Shown here piece by piece: positions 38,121-50,700 of a DNA stretch of 64,000 nucleotides. A program made the translations under genes and the position numbers. Below the pieces are notes generated by a model that saw only the letters and a program-made list of their open reading frames with translations, searched no databases and was not told where the DNA came from. Positions within the stretch are counted from its first letter, which is position 1, and every line of letters begins with the position of its first letter. Source of the stretch: Plazaster borealis (lineage: Eukaryota; Echinodermata; Asteroidea; Forcipulatida; Labidiasteridae); the NCBI GenBank assembly GCA_021014325.1, contig CM037460.1, forward strand, positions 24,404,544-24,468,543. Reading direction: 5' to 3'.

Positions 38121-39440
38121 TGTGGAAAGTTAAAGCTTTACCGGTAAGTTGTACTTGTAAATATAAAAATTTGGTGCATTAGGCCTTTTTTACAAGGTAC
38201 AAAAATGTGTTAAGTTGTCAGGTCCGTAAATATTTAGTGCGACATCCTAACAAGTTTCAATAAACACTATTTCAAGTCACAAGTCATGACGACCAATCAC
38301 ACGACTCAACTTCCTGCTGAGCATTCTGGGGAAAAAACTACGGAGGCCTCGAGAAGACATGTACTTTATATCATTTTCTCACTGCTAGCAGCACCACCGC
38401 ATTTGGGGAGATGGAGTTAAGTAAATGTTATTTTGTGCCTGTGAGATTTTTCTCAAAAATGGTCCAATAAAGATTATGAAACTTTAATAAAGTTAATTGA
38501 TGTGGTTTTTGCTTGATTTTGACAAGACAAAAATAATTTTAAATAATTGTTTTCCTCTTGTAGACAAAAATAATTTATTTTATTTTATGGTTATTGATTT
38601 CGAAAAAGGAGTAGGCCTACAGCGCCCCAGTTTCTGGGTCTACTACTAGTTGTTTTGACGAGGTTAAATAAATTGAATCGACAAGTTGGATGTTATTCCT
38701 TGCAGAAGAGTCCTAGGTCCTTTAGGATTCTTATAAAACTCTATCTAAGGATTTAAATAGGATTCCCATAATAATTCTTGTAGGTTTGTCGTCACTTCCT
38801 TGATTCCTATTTAAGATTCCTTTAGGGTTCCTGTAGGTTTCTTTTGTAAGGGATGAATTAAAAATAAGCATCAGAATTGTATATATATTTAATTATTTAT
38901 CACTTTTGTTTCTATATTTATTAAGTAAGAAACATAAAAAGAAACAAAAATAAACAGGCATCCTGAGATTTGAAAGCAAAGAAACATCTATGGCAATTTT
39001 ATTATTTTATTTTTAGTTTGCAATTTATAGCATAAACATCATAATGATCACTTTTAAAAAGTATAAAATAAATTTATTTGGGAAAAAAAACTACCGACCA
39101 TAAAACCAACTAAAGTCGTAGCACCCAGAGTCACTTAAGACATTTTATTTTACGTATAGGGCTTAACGGGGACACCGTACACCGAAAACTGGACCAAGTC
39201 TAACTCTGGGGGCGCCGCTGACGCGTCAAATATTTGGACTGTGGTTAGAAAGTTGCAACGTTCATCTAGTTTTAAAAGTTGTTTGCATACTTCCAGTAAA
39301 CCAAAGAAGGTAATTAGGACATCAGTTGATACATTGCATTAGGGTGGGGTTTTTTTCAATTCAAAGAAAAAGCTATAGTATCCCGAAAACCGGTCACTGT
39401 AGGATATACAAAAACAAATTTTGATGCACAAGTTAATTTC
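38121..39440. other. Intergenic AT-rich sequence, no gene recognised
   Basis: I see no coding stretch or RNA gene. A patch at 38,700-38,840 has several diverged TAGGATTCCTATTTAAGA-like direct repeats. Confidence 0.45.
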
Positions 39441-39539
39441 AACTCAGCGTAGTTTGGGTGTTGTGATCATGTGACGTTGCACGTGACTGTTGAACGTCCC
39501 ATGCATGGCCTTGAAATTTTAAGCCTGAAACTCGTATTC

Positions 39540-39727
39540 GTCGTCGTCGCGTCGAGTCACACACGTAGCTAGACACACAGGGAGGGGCAAGCTGGGTGTG
39601 ATGGTTGAAAAAAGTTGGGGATTTTCTGGGTAGAGGAGCAGTTTTTGCCAAAAATTTCGTCCCAATTTTCGAGGAAATTGTTCAATAAAAGAGTCGGAGG
39701 CTGCGAATCAAGAGTTTGAAGCGAAAA
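39540..39727 (+). other. Possible 5' untranslated exon of the gene starting at 41,369
   Basis: A GC-richer stretch (GTCGTCGCGTCGAGTC) ends at a good donor (AAAA then GTGAGTGC) at 39,727/39,728. The next acceptor on this strand leading into a plausible start exon is TTTTGCAG at 41,353-41,360. The link between them is inferred, and the 5' end is not defined. Confidence 0.3.
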
Positions 39728-40229
39728 GTGAGTGCTTGTCTTCTCTTTTGGGGTGTATGATTGTCCTTTGTTTTATTGTGAACATGTATGATTAAGTATG
39801 TGCAGGGGCTAGGACTATACCACACATAGACCATGGAGGTAGAAATAGCCCTCCATGCATAGACCATGTAAATGTAGACCCGGCCCAGAGCTAGTCTGGC
39901 ATGACTGGGGCGCACTGTATACCTTCTGCTTCTGTACTAAAATAGAAACCCTGCTACTGCTAGTGCTAGTGCTTATCAGTCGCTGAGTTAGTGTATGACC
40001 ACAGATGTAGTTTATCTTCAAACAAAGTGAAGACAAATGCAAAGCTCATTGTATAAATTTGCAGTTGGAGATTCACCCTGAATTGTGTTACTTTTGGTAA
40101 ATTGGAACCAACTGTTTGTTTAAATCATATAAATTGTAGAAATATACCACAAAACTAACCTGCGAAAATTTCATTTCAAACGTGTCAAAAGGTGGTAGCG
40201 TTTTTGAAATAGTGCCGAAAATCTGGAGC

Positions 40230-40490
40230 AGTTATGGTTATGTCCACGACAAGTAGGAAAAATAATCTGCATTGGAATACACACTCTGAAGCGTTACGCC
40301 CGTAACTGCTAACGCTTCTCAGATTCAAATTTTGGGGGATAAAAAGTGATATCTTTTTCCATAGTGAAAAGTTTCACAAAATTCATTATACTATCCAAAT
40401 CTGCTGTACCGGTACTTCTAACAAAGAAGTTAGTTTTATTGCAATTAATTTTCAGAGTCATTAACAAACGTATACAGACCCAGTATTACT
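40230..40490. repeat. Interspersed repeat shared with 6,966-7,120
   Basis: The block containing GATAAAAAGTGATATCTTTT, followed by CAGAGTCATTAACAAACGTATA, matches in reverse orientation the intron sequence beside NIDO exon 3. The full ends of the family are not clear. Confidence 0.55.
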
Positions 40491-40499
40491 AATGGAAAA

Positions 40500-41360
40500 A
40501 TTTACGTATCATCCCACCACTTTCTAAGCTAAGGGATTTATTTGATTTTGTTTATAATAAAAAAATGGATGATGGACTTCATTTCCCTATTTTTAATATT
40601 CCTCGTGAGGAATTGGTACAAAAAAACGGTACATTTTGACCTTTAAAAATGAAAATTCAAGCGCACATTTCATAGCGCGGACGGAACTCCGCGCACTCGT
40701 GCTCATGTAAGCAAGCAGTGTTGTGAAGACGTGGTGGCATGCTGCGGAAAATTATTACTAAACTGGGGCGCTGTACTCCTTTTTCTCTAAATTTTGACAG
40801 CTTCGGTCGTGAAAAGGTGCTTTGCTTTTTGACAATGGTTTTGTATTAATAAATTTTAAGGGGGAATTTGTCGACTAGTATTAATATTATTATTATTACA
40901 TGGATTGTAGGGGGGCCACACGCTAGCTAACCAGTTTTTAGAAACAACAGGATGCATGTATTATTAGTGTATAATTAGTGTATATTTTACGAGAAGAACG
41001 GCAATAGGGTCTGGGGCCCGCTTTAGGGCACTGGGGGAAAAATAAACATTAGATGCTCTCTGGAGCAATGCTTGGACATTTCAGAGGCGTTTTTACACAT
41101 TATTTTTACCCAGTAGAAAATTTACTTTACATGTATTTGCCTATTGGTTTTGTAACAATTATTGTTTTGTTTTAAAAGGGGGCGGGGGGATCGGTTGGCT
41201 AATGCTTGTCGTTTGTGTAGAAACCGCATTCTAGCCTTGATGCTTTACGTACTTAGCCACCCATGCAAGAAAACAAACTCTTAATAATTGTTTTCTCAGG
41301 TAGATTCTAAGAAGTTCCTTTGTACTTCCAATCTCAACTGAGTCTTGTATTAATTTTGCA
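40500..41360. other. Intron or intergenic sequence, nothing recognised
   Basis: AT-rich, with no supported coding region. It includes a short (ATT)n stretch near 40,890 and G runs near 41,180. Confidence 0.4.
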
Positions 41361-41447
41361 GTTTGCTCATGAGGATGGGCGTGGCAATTCGACCCCTGCT
41401 GTGGGCGTGGCTGTTCTTCCTCCTGTCTGTTGTGTCTGCTCAGTCAG
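41361..41447 (+). CDS. Signal-peptide exon of an unknown secreted or membrane protein
   Basis: After a TTTTGCAG acceptor, the ATG at 41,369 opens 26 codons with a hydrophobic core (LLWAWLFFLLSVVSAQ) and a cleavage-like SAQS, ending in phase 1 at a GTAAGA donor. Length, phase and position of the predicted cleavage resemble exon 1 of the NIDO-HYR gene, although the sequence differs. Downstream exons were not found before the RecQ gene or the gap, so they may lie beyond them or be lost. Confidence 0.55.
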
Positions 41448-41655
41448 GTAAGATTTTCGAGAGCAATGCAATGTGAGTTTCGACACATCAAGTTAATTCT
41501 CCGTCTTTGGGGGTTTCATTAATATTTAAAACAACTAGCTGATATCAAACTGTTAACTTCAAAAAGATCTGTAGAGCAATAACTTAACAAAATTTGATAG
41601 CAATAGCTTTTTGTTTGTATCAATTTATAGGTTCGTCCAAACCTAAACATCAAAC

Positions 41656-41857
41656 AAGCACAACAATTTGCTTAGCATGAAATTTCTTCCTTGATAAAAA
41701 CAGGATTACCAACCAAATTTCCATGTGTTGCATATATTGCTTGTTACCAACTGGTATTCAGCTGTTGTTTGCTTATCCTGAAAATCACGTGGAAATTTGG
41801 TTGGTAATCCTGTTTTTATCAAGGAAGAAATTTCATGCTAAGCAAATTGTTGTGCTT
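41656..41857. repeat. Foldback repeat with about 65-bp arms
   Basis: The left arm AAGCACAACAATTTGCTTAG and right arm CTAAGCAAATTGTTGTGCTT are inverses. The match continues through GATAAAAACAGGATTACCAA to a short loop around 41,730-41,785. No coding content. Confidence 0.8.
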
Positions 41858-42549
41858 AGCAGCTCTATGAAATTGGGCCCTGGTATTAAATGACTGGTAA
41901 AGACATAGCTGGAGCTGTTTAAGACCGGTCGGCTAACACACGTTCGGCGCTCATATTTGCTATGAGTCATAGCAAATAATGTGTGTTGTTGAGCAAGCAT
42001 GCAATCACCGGTACTCAATGTAAAATCTATTGGTATACGCACAACCATTGAGCGTCATGAAGTGCAATTTGACCCTTCGCGAAACAGTGCCTGAGGATGT
42101 GCAGGGTTTGCTCTTAACCTTTTCAGTGACTAGCCAGCAGGACCAGTTAGCTTGTTATTTCACTAGTCCGTCAGCTTTTTCACTGGTCCATAATTGAAGG
42201 TATTCTTTCAAGATTGTCATTAGCATGGGACTTGTAATTGAACTAAATATGAAGTGGTTTACATGTAGCAATGGGACTTCAGCAATAAACTAGCCAGCAG
42301 GACTAGTTGGACAGAATTCTGACTGGTCCTCGGATGGTTTAACTGGCATTTGGCCAGCAGACCACTGTTAAGGGAGAACACTGATGTGTAATTGACAAGT
42401 TTTACAGAACAAACAAGTTTAATTAGGCCTAACTGTTTTTCCTTTATTTTTACGCTTTTTAACAAAAAGGGCATTTATGAATTGGAGCTTTGGCAGCTCG
42501 GTCCTTTATCACACGGCCACTACCCTGTTGGTTTTAAACTGTCGTTTAA
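41858..42549. other. No gene recognised
   Basis: AT-rich sequence with several diverged TAGCCAGCAGGACTAGT-like direct repeats (42,130-42,370). No coding or RNA feature is supported. Confidence 0.4.
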
Positions 42550-42718
42550 AGGCACTGAACACGTTTGGAAATTGTCAAAGACCAGTGTTCTCACTTGGTG
42601 TATCCCAACATATGCATAAAATAACAAGCCTGTGAAAATTTGGGCTCAATTGGTCATCAAGTTGCAAGAAAATGATGTAAGAAAAAACACCCTTGTTGTA
42701 CAAATTTGTGTGCTTTCT
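42550..42718. mobile_element. Half copy of MITE family 1
   Basis: After TTAA (42,546-42,549) the sequence AGGCACTGAACACGTTTGG matches the right half of the element at 7,557-7,923 in reverse orientation. It breaks off at about 42,718, where an AT-rich tandem array begins. Confidence 0.65.
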
Positions 42719-42734
42719 ATGGGGCGCCGTTTAT

Positions 42735-43170
42735 GACTTTATTACAAAACCAATAATAGAATGAAACCAATACATATAGAACAAAACAAAAATATATAGG
42801 ATGAAAAAAACTATATAGAACGAACTAAATATATATAGAATGAAATAAATATATATACATGTAGAACGAAACAAAAATATATAGAACGAAACAAAAATAT
42901 ATAGAACGAAATAAAAATATATAGAACGAAATAAATATATATAGAACGAAAAATATATATATATAACAAAGAAAAAAAAATATAGAACGAAGTAAATATA
43001 TAATATAGAACGAAATAAATATATATTCAACGAAATAATAATATATATTTTTTATATATAACGAAATAAAAATATACAGAACGAAACAGAAATATATAGA
43101 ACGAAACAGAAATATATAGAACGAAACAGAAATATATAGAACAAAACAGAAATATATAGAACGAAGCGCG
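42735..43170. repeat. AT-rich tandem array, unit about 17-20 bp
   Basis: About twenty imperfect copies of ATATATAGAACGAAACAAAA. The hydrophobic, Tyr/Phe-rich minus-strand open frame here is a by-product of the array. Confidence 0.8.
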
Positions 43171-43764
43171 CCGCCTTCGACGATTAAGTGCCAGGCCGCA
43201 CTATTTATAGAACCATGGAGCTATATTTATTCCAAAATATATATATAGGCCTTACACGAATAGCTTGAAAATTAAAATAATAGCACGAAGCACCGCCCGC
43301 GACGATTAAGGGCCAGGCCGCTAGACTTGAAATCAAGTCAATAGATCACAGAGATACAGTGCATGCTGGCCATGGTAGGCCTAGACTTGGTTCCAAGTCT
43401 GTGATCATGGTTTTTAGTCGTCCTGATAGCCGATACATTATTGGCTGAAACAGCGCCCTCTTGTGGATAAACCTCCGTTATGAACCTACGATCACAGACT
43501 TGGGAACATTGTTTTTCGGTTTGTACACACCCTATGGCAAATTAGTCCAAAAGTGGACAGAACAATCTGATTGGTCGGAATCGCAAAAACCTTCAATAAC
43601 ATGAATATTCAATCTAAACATTCTACGGGATAGGTTGTGAGCTCTATATCACCGGCTGTGTGAAAAAATGCAACGTTGAATGGTGGTCGTCAGTGGTATT
43701 ACCGTAGTGGCAAAATAAAAATAATAATAAATAGCGATTTAATCTGCGCTTTATAAATAACAAG
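43171..43764. promoter_or_regulatory. Upstream region of the RecQ gene with small repeats
   Basis: It contains two copies of CGACGATTAAG-GCCAGGCCGC (about 43,188 and 43,302), a CAAGTC-type inverted-repeat fragment (43,325-43,410) and AT-rich sequence up to the ATG. No clear TATA box could be assigned. Confidence 0.3.
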
Positions 43765-46700
43765 ATGGATACTGAGACGGTCAGAGCAGCTATTGAATCT
43801 GCAAAAGGCTCATTAGGTGTAACTTATTCACTCAAGAGTGAACAGCTTGAAGCTGTTGAAAGCTTTCTGCAAGGCACCGACACATTTGTCAACCTTCCTA
43901 CCGGGTATGGGAAGTCTCTAGTGTATCAACTAGCTCCATACTGTGCTGATTATATAAGATCAAATAAGGTAATTTTCTTTTTATTAAGATGGCTATTTTA
44001 TAGCACCTATACATACAGATAAAAATGAAATCTGGAAAGCTTTAACAGTATACAGAGCTTCCTCTGTTTTATGCCCTTATGACTATGAGTAAATTACTTT
44101 GGTGTGTGATGTTTCCGTCATTATTATACTATTTTATTAATCTTCATTAGGTATTTCAAGATTCATATTTCTTGTATTGATTTAGGATGCTTTCTTTTGC
44201 CGATTAAGTAAGTAACAGTAACAATTCAGATTCAGACTCTTGCTATCACGATGTGTCTATTGTCGGCCAGCGCCAGCTTGGCCAGGGTGAAGGTACACAA
44301 AATAATGTTTGTTCTAAAAGTAAAACTAAGTAAAACATGTTATTATATGTATTCAACTTGTTATACAACTTGTGTATAATGTCAATGAAAATAAGGACAC
44401 TTTTTGAGCACTCAAAATTCAATGGTATTTATTTGTTAATGCTGCGGAAACGTTCACAGGTGACTTTGATTGTATCTATTCTTTATTGATGACTTGACCT
44501 ATATCACTAATTTTATAGGCCAAATCATATTAGTATAGTTTAGTAAAGCAGCATAAGCATTGACAAAAAACTTATCTATATGGCGTTACCTTTAAACTAA
44601 AGAGCTACCGTATCTAGCATTTAATACAGTATTGGTAAAATATTATTGAAATTTTTAAGTTTCTCAACATTTTTTAAACATCTGGTCAAGCCCAAACCGT
44701 GCACTTAAAATACTCAGTTTTGTTAACAACCAATCCTATTCTTGATTTGTATAGGCCTTAAAAGTAAAATATGAAGGAAAAAAAAGTAATTACATGTACT
44801 TTGTTTTTCACATCACAGGATGGCAATTCTGAAGGAAAGGCAGTTGCTATTATCATTTCTCCACTCATTGCACTGATGAGAGATCAGGTGAAGAAGCTGA
44901 ATCAAGATACATGTAGCTTCAAGGCTGGATACATTGGGGACATGAAAGACGATCCTCAAGAACTGGAAAGGCTGCAGAATGGACAAGTAAAACTTGTTTT
45001 TGCCAGTCCTGAGACACTTTTGGGGCCATTTGGGAGACGGATCCTATGCTCTTCAACTTATCAGACAAACCTATGCGGCTTGTTTGTTGATGAGGGACAC
45101 TGTGTTTCTAAGTGGTAAGTATTTTTTATGTTACGAATTGTGATTAGTAACATTGTCACACTGCATTTCAGTTTTTAATAAGAACATAAAGTTTCCAAAA
45201 ATAAATAAAATGTATTCAAACTGTTACTCTTTTATCAAGAAGTTCTGTATGTTTCCACAGCAAATTTAATCAGAGTGCACATGAAAAGAAAATTCTGCTT
45301 TCAGCATCCCCTTTCTGGTGCATGCATGCAGAGCTGTGAAATTTCCAGATTTAATATGCACACTGTAAAAAGATCAATTGACAAAAACACATCTAATCTT
45401 CTTAGTTAAGCTCATTACTGTCTTGACACAGCCACATGGGCAAACCAATCATTTACTTTGTGTTGAAAATGTGTTTTGTTACAGGGGATTCAAGTCAGGA
45501 AAACTTGAAGCATTCAGGCAGTGCTACAGCCACTTAGCTGAACTGAGATCACTAGTGCCAAGAGCAGTACCCATGGTTGCTCTGACAGCAACTTCATCTC
45601 CAGATGTAAAGGGGTTAATTGAAAAATCACTAGGGATGACCAACGTGCACTCCATTCAAGTCTCTCCAGAGAGAAGTAACATAAAATACTCTGTCATGAA
45701 CATTACTGCCAAGCAACCCGAGGTACAGTTTGGATGGCTTCTTGAAGAGATAAAGCAACACAGTTGCCAGTCTCATCGTCAGTGTAGAGAAATACATGGA
45801 GAATTTGAAAATGTCCTGGGAAAGGAAATGGCCATTCACATGGGTATGTTTCACAGCTGCTCTGAGGAGAAGCGAAAAGAAGACATAATAAATGACTTCA
45901 CCAAAGCTAACAGCACAATTCGTGTGCTCATCTATAGCATTCGGCATGGGAATTCATGTTGAAAATCTGCACAGTGTGATCCATTATGGCCCTTCGAGAA
46001 CAATAAATGACTATTTCCAAGAAACAGGACGCGTCGGAAGGGATGGACTTCAAAGCTATGCAGTCCTTCTAAAATACCCAGGGTGCCTCTCCTCATGCAA
46101 GGTTGAACAGTCAATGAAAGAATACATGAACAGTTCTGAATGCCGAAGGAGTATTCTTCTTAATTACTATGGATATGCTGCACAATTTGATATTGTCCAA
46201 CACCTCTGCTGTGACAATTGTTCTTCTACATGTGATTGTGCAATTGAACACTGTCAGACACTAAATGTAAATGAGGGCTGGTGTTTTAAAAATTTGAAGA
46301 ATATGCAGTCACTTGTTAGCATGCCAAAGGAGGTTAGACGTACCAGGATCATTGGTGAAGCACAAAAGCAGGAACTTCATCAGAAAATTCTGAATTACAG
46401 AGATTCCCTTCTAGAGGGAAATGAAAGTGCGCTGTATTCCGGGGTTGATATGGCTAGTGGCATTTCCATGTCCCTAGTTGATACAATTGTCGAAGATTGC
46501 CACACTATTTGTACTTTTGAACAGTTGGAAAATTATCCCTTCTTCAGTGCAGCTGTTTTATCAAAAGTTTGGTCACTGATAACTGATACACTAGGGAACG
46601 AATTTGAAGTTACTGACTCAGTTGTTGATGTTACTGACTCAGTTGTTGACGTTATTGACTCTATTGACTCAGATGAGTCAGAGGTTTCTAAGGGTGAAGA

Positions 46701-46785
46701 GGAGTGTACAAGACCTGTTATGTTGATTTCAGAACACGTCAGCAGCACTGACAGCTCAAGTTGTGATGATGTTGACGATATTTGA
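43765..46785 (+). CDS. RecQ-family DNA helicase (divergent, one internal frame break)
   Basis: Three exons: 43765-43968, 44819-45114 and 45485-46785, with AG/GT signals and consistent phases. Motifs run in order: Walker A LPTGYGKSLVYQL, SPLIALMRDQ (motif Ia), FVDEGHCVSKW (motif II with DEGH), VALTATSSP (III), then in another frame SIAFGMGIHVENLHSVIH (V) and QETGRVGRDG (VI with the arginine finger). A RecQ-type zinc-binding part follows (YMNSSECRR, then CCDNCSSTCDC). The frame changes once between about 45,925 and 45,940; total length fits one extra base. RecQ proteins unwind DNA 3' to 5' with ATP. The C-terminal tail is acidic with short repeats (VTDSVVDV); there is no HRDC domain. Helicases of this kind also occur in some DNA transposons, and the convergent neighbour supports that possibility. 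Confidence 0.88.
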
Positions 46786-47259
46786 AAATAAGCTGTCAAA
46801 TTGGGATTTTTTCCAAGACCTGTTGTCTGACAAAGTGTACACACAGAAATGTAAAAAATTGCAAAAAAATGAAAGATATTAGAAAGACTAACAGATGTAC
46901 ATTAGGTTAACCACTACATAAACAAAGCGTAAGTGCAAATTTGCCTGGTTCAATGGACTAAGCAGAACCTCGGTTGCTCATACTTTATTTACACCTCATT
47001 TGAACCATCTTCATTTAACAACTCATAATTGTCAATGCTGGTAATTTGATAATCTTGTACCTTTGTGTTTCCAATCCTTAATAATACACAATAAAAAAAA
47101 TTTCTCATGACATGATGATGAGAATTAAGGTTTACTTCAAGTATTGCAATGGGCATACATGTATAAAACAAAACCAATGAGCAAAATATGACACCTTTGT
47201 GAAGATTGAACTGCATAAATCATAACCCTGTCTTATTTATTCTCAAAATGTGATCTTAA
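46786..47259. other. RecQ 3' flank
   Basis: AT-rich sequence that probably contains the 3' UTR. No gene is supported. Confidence 0.4.
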
Positions 47260-47609
47260 AGGGTTTGTACAACATTGGTAAGATTTGAAAACATAAACGT
47301 TCACAGATTTGAACATCTTACATGGTGTAAAGATGGTCATGGTGGAAACTTTCCCTTGAAATAGTTTTGCTTGAAATGCTAAGTTTTTAGGAAATGAGTA
47401 AAACAAAAAGTCTTCATCACTGGTTATAAATTCCTATGTTTGAAAACAATGATAATATTTAATGGGGGTTTTCACTGTTTTCTCATGACTCTGAAGACAG
47501 GTTTAGCTGAAACTTTCACAGGTTTGCTATTTCATGTACATATGTATGTTTGGTCACATGAAGTGTCAATGGTCTTTGACAAAAAATACCAATGATGTAC
47601 ACAACCTTT
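47260..47609. mobile_element. TTAA-flanked MITE, diverged family-1 relative
   Basis: TTAA at 47,256-47,259 and 47,610-47,613 bound about 350 bp whose ends (AGGGTTTGTACAACATTGGT and ACCAATGATGTACACAACCT) are inverted relatives. It lies in the short gap between the convergent RecQ and DUF6589 genes. Confidence 0.6.
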
Positions 47610-47789
47610 TTAAAAAATCAATTACTACTGTAGGTTTTAGAAGTTTTGCATCATGAAATAGAGGGATCAAGTGCTTGTAATGTACAAACTGTGATTAAAT
47701 TCTTGTCATTGATTACTCTATGTTACTCTGTTTGGAAGATTTTCAGTTTGGAAAGTTTCTTCAATGTTGTTGTCATCCACTGATGAATT

Positions 47790-50700
47790 TCATTTTGATC
47801 TAGTTGGGCCCGGGTATTCTGAGGGCCTTCGTCCTGCTTTGAACTTGAACACTTCTTCTTTGTGCATATGTTGCAACAAAGCCAACACCTCTTCTTTAAC
47901 ATTCTTTTTGGTGTGTTTCCCAGACGATTTGTTATGTTTTACTCCTTTATCAGCACAGTACAATATCTGATCAAGGGGCGTGCGCTGCTTGTCCAACTCT
48001 TGCTACAGATGCTTCAGTCACTTTGCCATGAAATGAGCGGCATTCCTGCTTGAACAACTTGTTGTTATGTTCCATTGACCTATCAAGTTCAATATTTGTG
48101 TCTTTCTTTCCCTTTAAGTTCACAAACCGATTCCATGTGAGCTGGTGTGCCATTCTAGGTGATAGAAAGTACTTTTGTTGTGCAAGGAGTCTCAAAACTT
48201 GATAGGCATACTTGCTTTTCCCAGCAACCTTGAAATGGAACATGATGAACTTATAGAGCAGCATAATGCGTTCACCGTCACCATGTCTTCATTTAGCATC
48301 TTGGAAATGTTGGGCAAGCAGACAGAATCCAAGGGCTACACAGCTATAATTCCTCATTGTATCTTTGTTTGGATCTTCTTGCAGTTTTATTGTTAGTGAC
48401 ATTCCTTTGTGTTGTTTGTTGAAGTGTCTCTTTAGTGAAGGCATTTGCTTGTAGGTCTTATCACACTCAGGACATGTGAATCGTTTCTGGATGGAGGACA
48501 GTGGGACTGAGCAGATAGCTAATTCATCAATTAGTTGACCAATAACATCATGGATATATTTATCATGATTACAGGAGCCATCAAACCCATGACAAGTTAT
48601 TTTCCCTGTTGGGCAAAGAACTCCAATGCAGCACTCAAAATCAGAGCTTCTGAATATCTGTTGGTTAAACATTGTGATACAAAATTTCAACTGTGCTTCA
48701 AAATAAAAACAAAGTTTAAAGGGACACGTTGCCTTGGATCGGGCGAGTTGGTCTATAAAAAGCATTTGTAATCGTTTGTTATAAAATGCATATGGTTAGA
48801 AAGATGTTTTAAAAGTAGAATACAATGATCCACACAAATATGTCTCGAGATCGCTTGGTTTGGCTTTTACATCGTGAACAAACTCGGTCGGCCATTTTTG
48901 GGGGTCAACATTTTGACTCCACAAAATAGCCGACCGTGTTAGTTCGCAAAGTAAAAGGAAAACCACGCAGTTTCGAGGCATATTTGTGTGGATCATTGTA
49001 TTCTACTTTTATAACGTCTTTCTAACCATATGCATTTTATAACAAACGGTTACAAACGCTTTTTTTTTTAGACCAACTCGTCCGATCCAAGGCAACGTGT
49101 CCCTTTAACAGGGAAATAAAAACACACATATATTCGTCCCATGCTCACACAGAGGCACAGGCACTATTGATTTAAGCAATGACAACAATTACTATTGTCA
49201 CAAATTTGAAAGTAATGTGCCTTGTCCTTGCACTGCTGGAAATCAATGCATACTGTACGTGTACATGTCTATGATCACCGTCTTAGTCAATTTTAAGTTA
49301 TTAATCTTGTGGCAGTTGTTTCATGTTTACATTTTTAAATTTTTATACTAAATTGTTTTAACTTTGAATGTAAATTATCATTAGTGTACATGTTTTTATT
49401 TATTGCTGATTTTCTTATATTTTATTTTTACTTAAATTGTTCCATTTTGTCTACTCTACTTGTCCTTACGACCAGATTTGGGGTGGCATGTCTACAGATC
49501 ACAGTAATTACTTTGCTTTTGTTCCTCAAAGCCCACCTTGAAGTATTTTTGTATTGTCTTGTATAAATTGTTGTGATGTCTATAACATGATGACAACAAT
49601 AATAATATTTACCTGTCGATGAGTTCATTGCATGCATTGAGGTCCTTCATTGGATCTACTGGAACATTGTGCGCATTTAGAAAATTTCTTGCAGCATATA
49701 GGGTTCCAATATCTCTCGATCCTGTGGGTTCAACTGAATACAGGTATTTCCACATAACCTACAAAAGGTACAATACAACACATTTTGAACATTAGGTAAA
49801 TACATTTTTTCCATTTTGTTAATAATGTGTGTTCTGAACTTCAGGAAACAGTGAATGCTACACACATGTTTTTATTCATGTATATTTCCTTTTAGGATGA
49901 ATAAAAATTATGTGCAGTTTGATTACAATTTTCCGGTTCATATTACTGATTACCATTGTACTAATAACACATTTTAATTAAATTTTGTAATAGTTGTATC
50001 AGGAATGAGATTTGGCCCTCGAAAAAAGTAGACAATTTTCATCAAGTACAAAGACTGACCTTCATGTACATTTATAGCATGGGCTTTGACAGGTTGGGGC
50101 TATTCAAATAACAAAGTTGTTGACATTTTTAGGGAACAAAAAATTGGAATTAAGATCAATACTAAAAGTAGGAAGAATATCATGCAAACTTTGTCACAGA
50201 ATTGGTATTTAGTTTTGAAAAAAAGGGGAAAAAATAAAATAAAAAAATTGTTACTCTCAATCTGAAACTGCACATTTAAAAGTTCAAAAAATACTTCCCT
50301 CTGAAATTTTGTCTATGTCGAAGAAATACAATATGAAGAGCCTGCTGCCAGGATTTGAAATAACTCCTAAAACCCTGTATGCTGTAGAGCACCAACTTGG
50401 ATGGCATTTTCACAGGTTGGTTGTAAGATGTGTTTATTAAAATATAAATGAGTGGCATTTAATTGTTTTGCCAGAAGTGTAGTGTACAGTAATTTTACAA
50501 TTACCTGATAGAAATTGCCCAGTCCATGGAAATCCTCGAAAGTCGGTATTAGGCCAGCCCAGCGTGCACCTTTTGATGAGTCCCTCCTGTCCTCTTGAAT
50601 ATTTTCTTGCCTTTCACATGTAAGTTGGTCACCTCCACTTATTATTGCAATAGGGCTATCTGTGTCAGAGTCAGGAACATACTTATTGATGTACTCCATT

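Noticed and set aside
42731..43030. Hydrophobic 99-codon minus-strand frame resembling a membrane protein
   Set aside because: It is a translation of the AT-rich tandem array.
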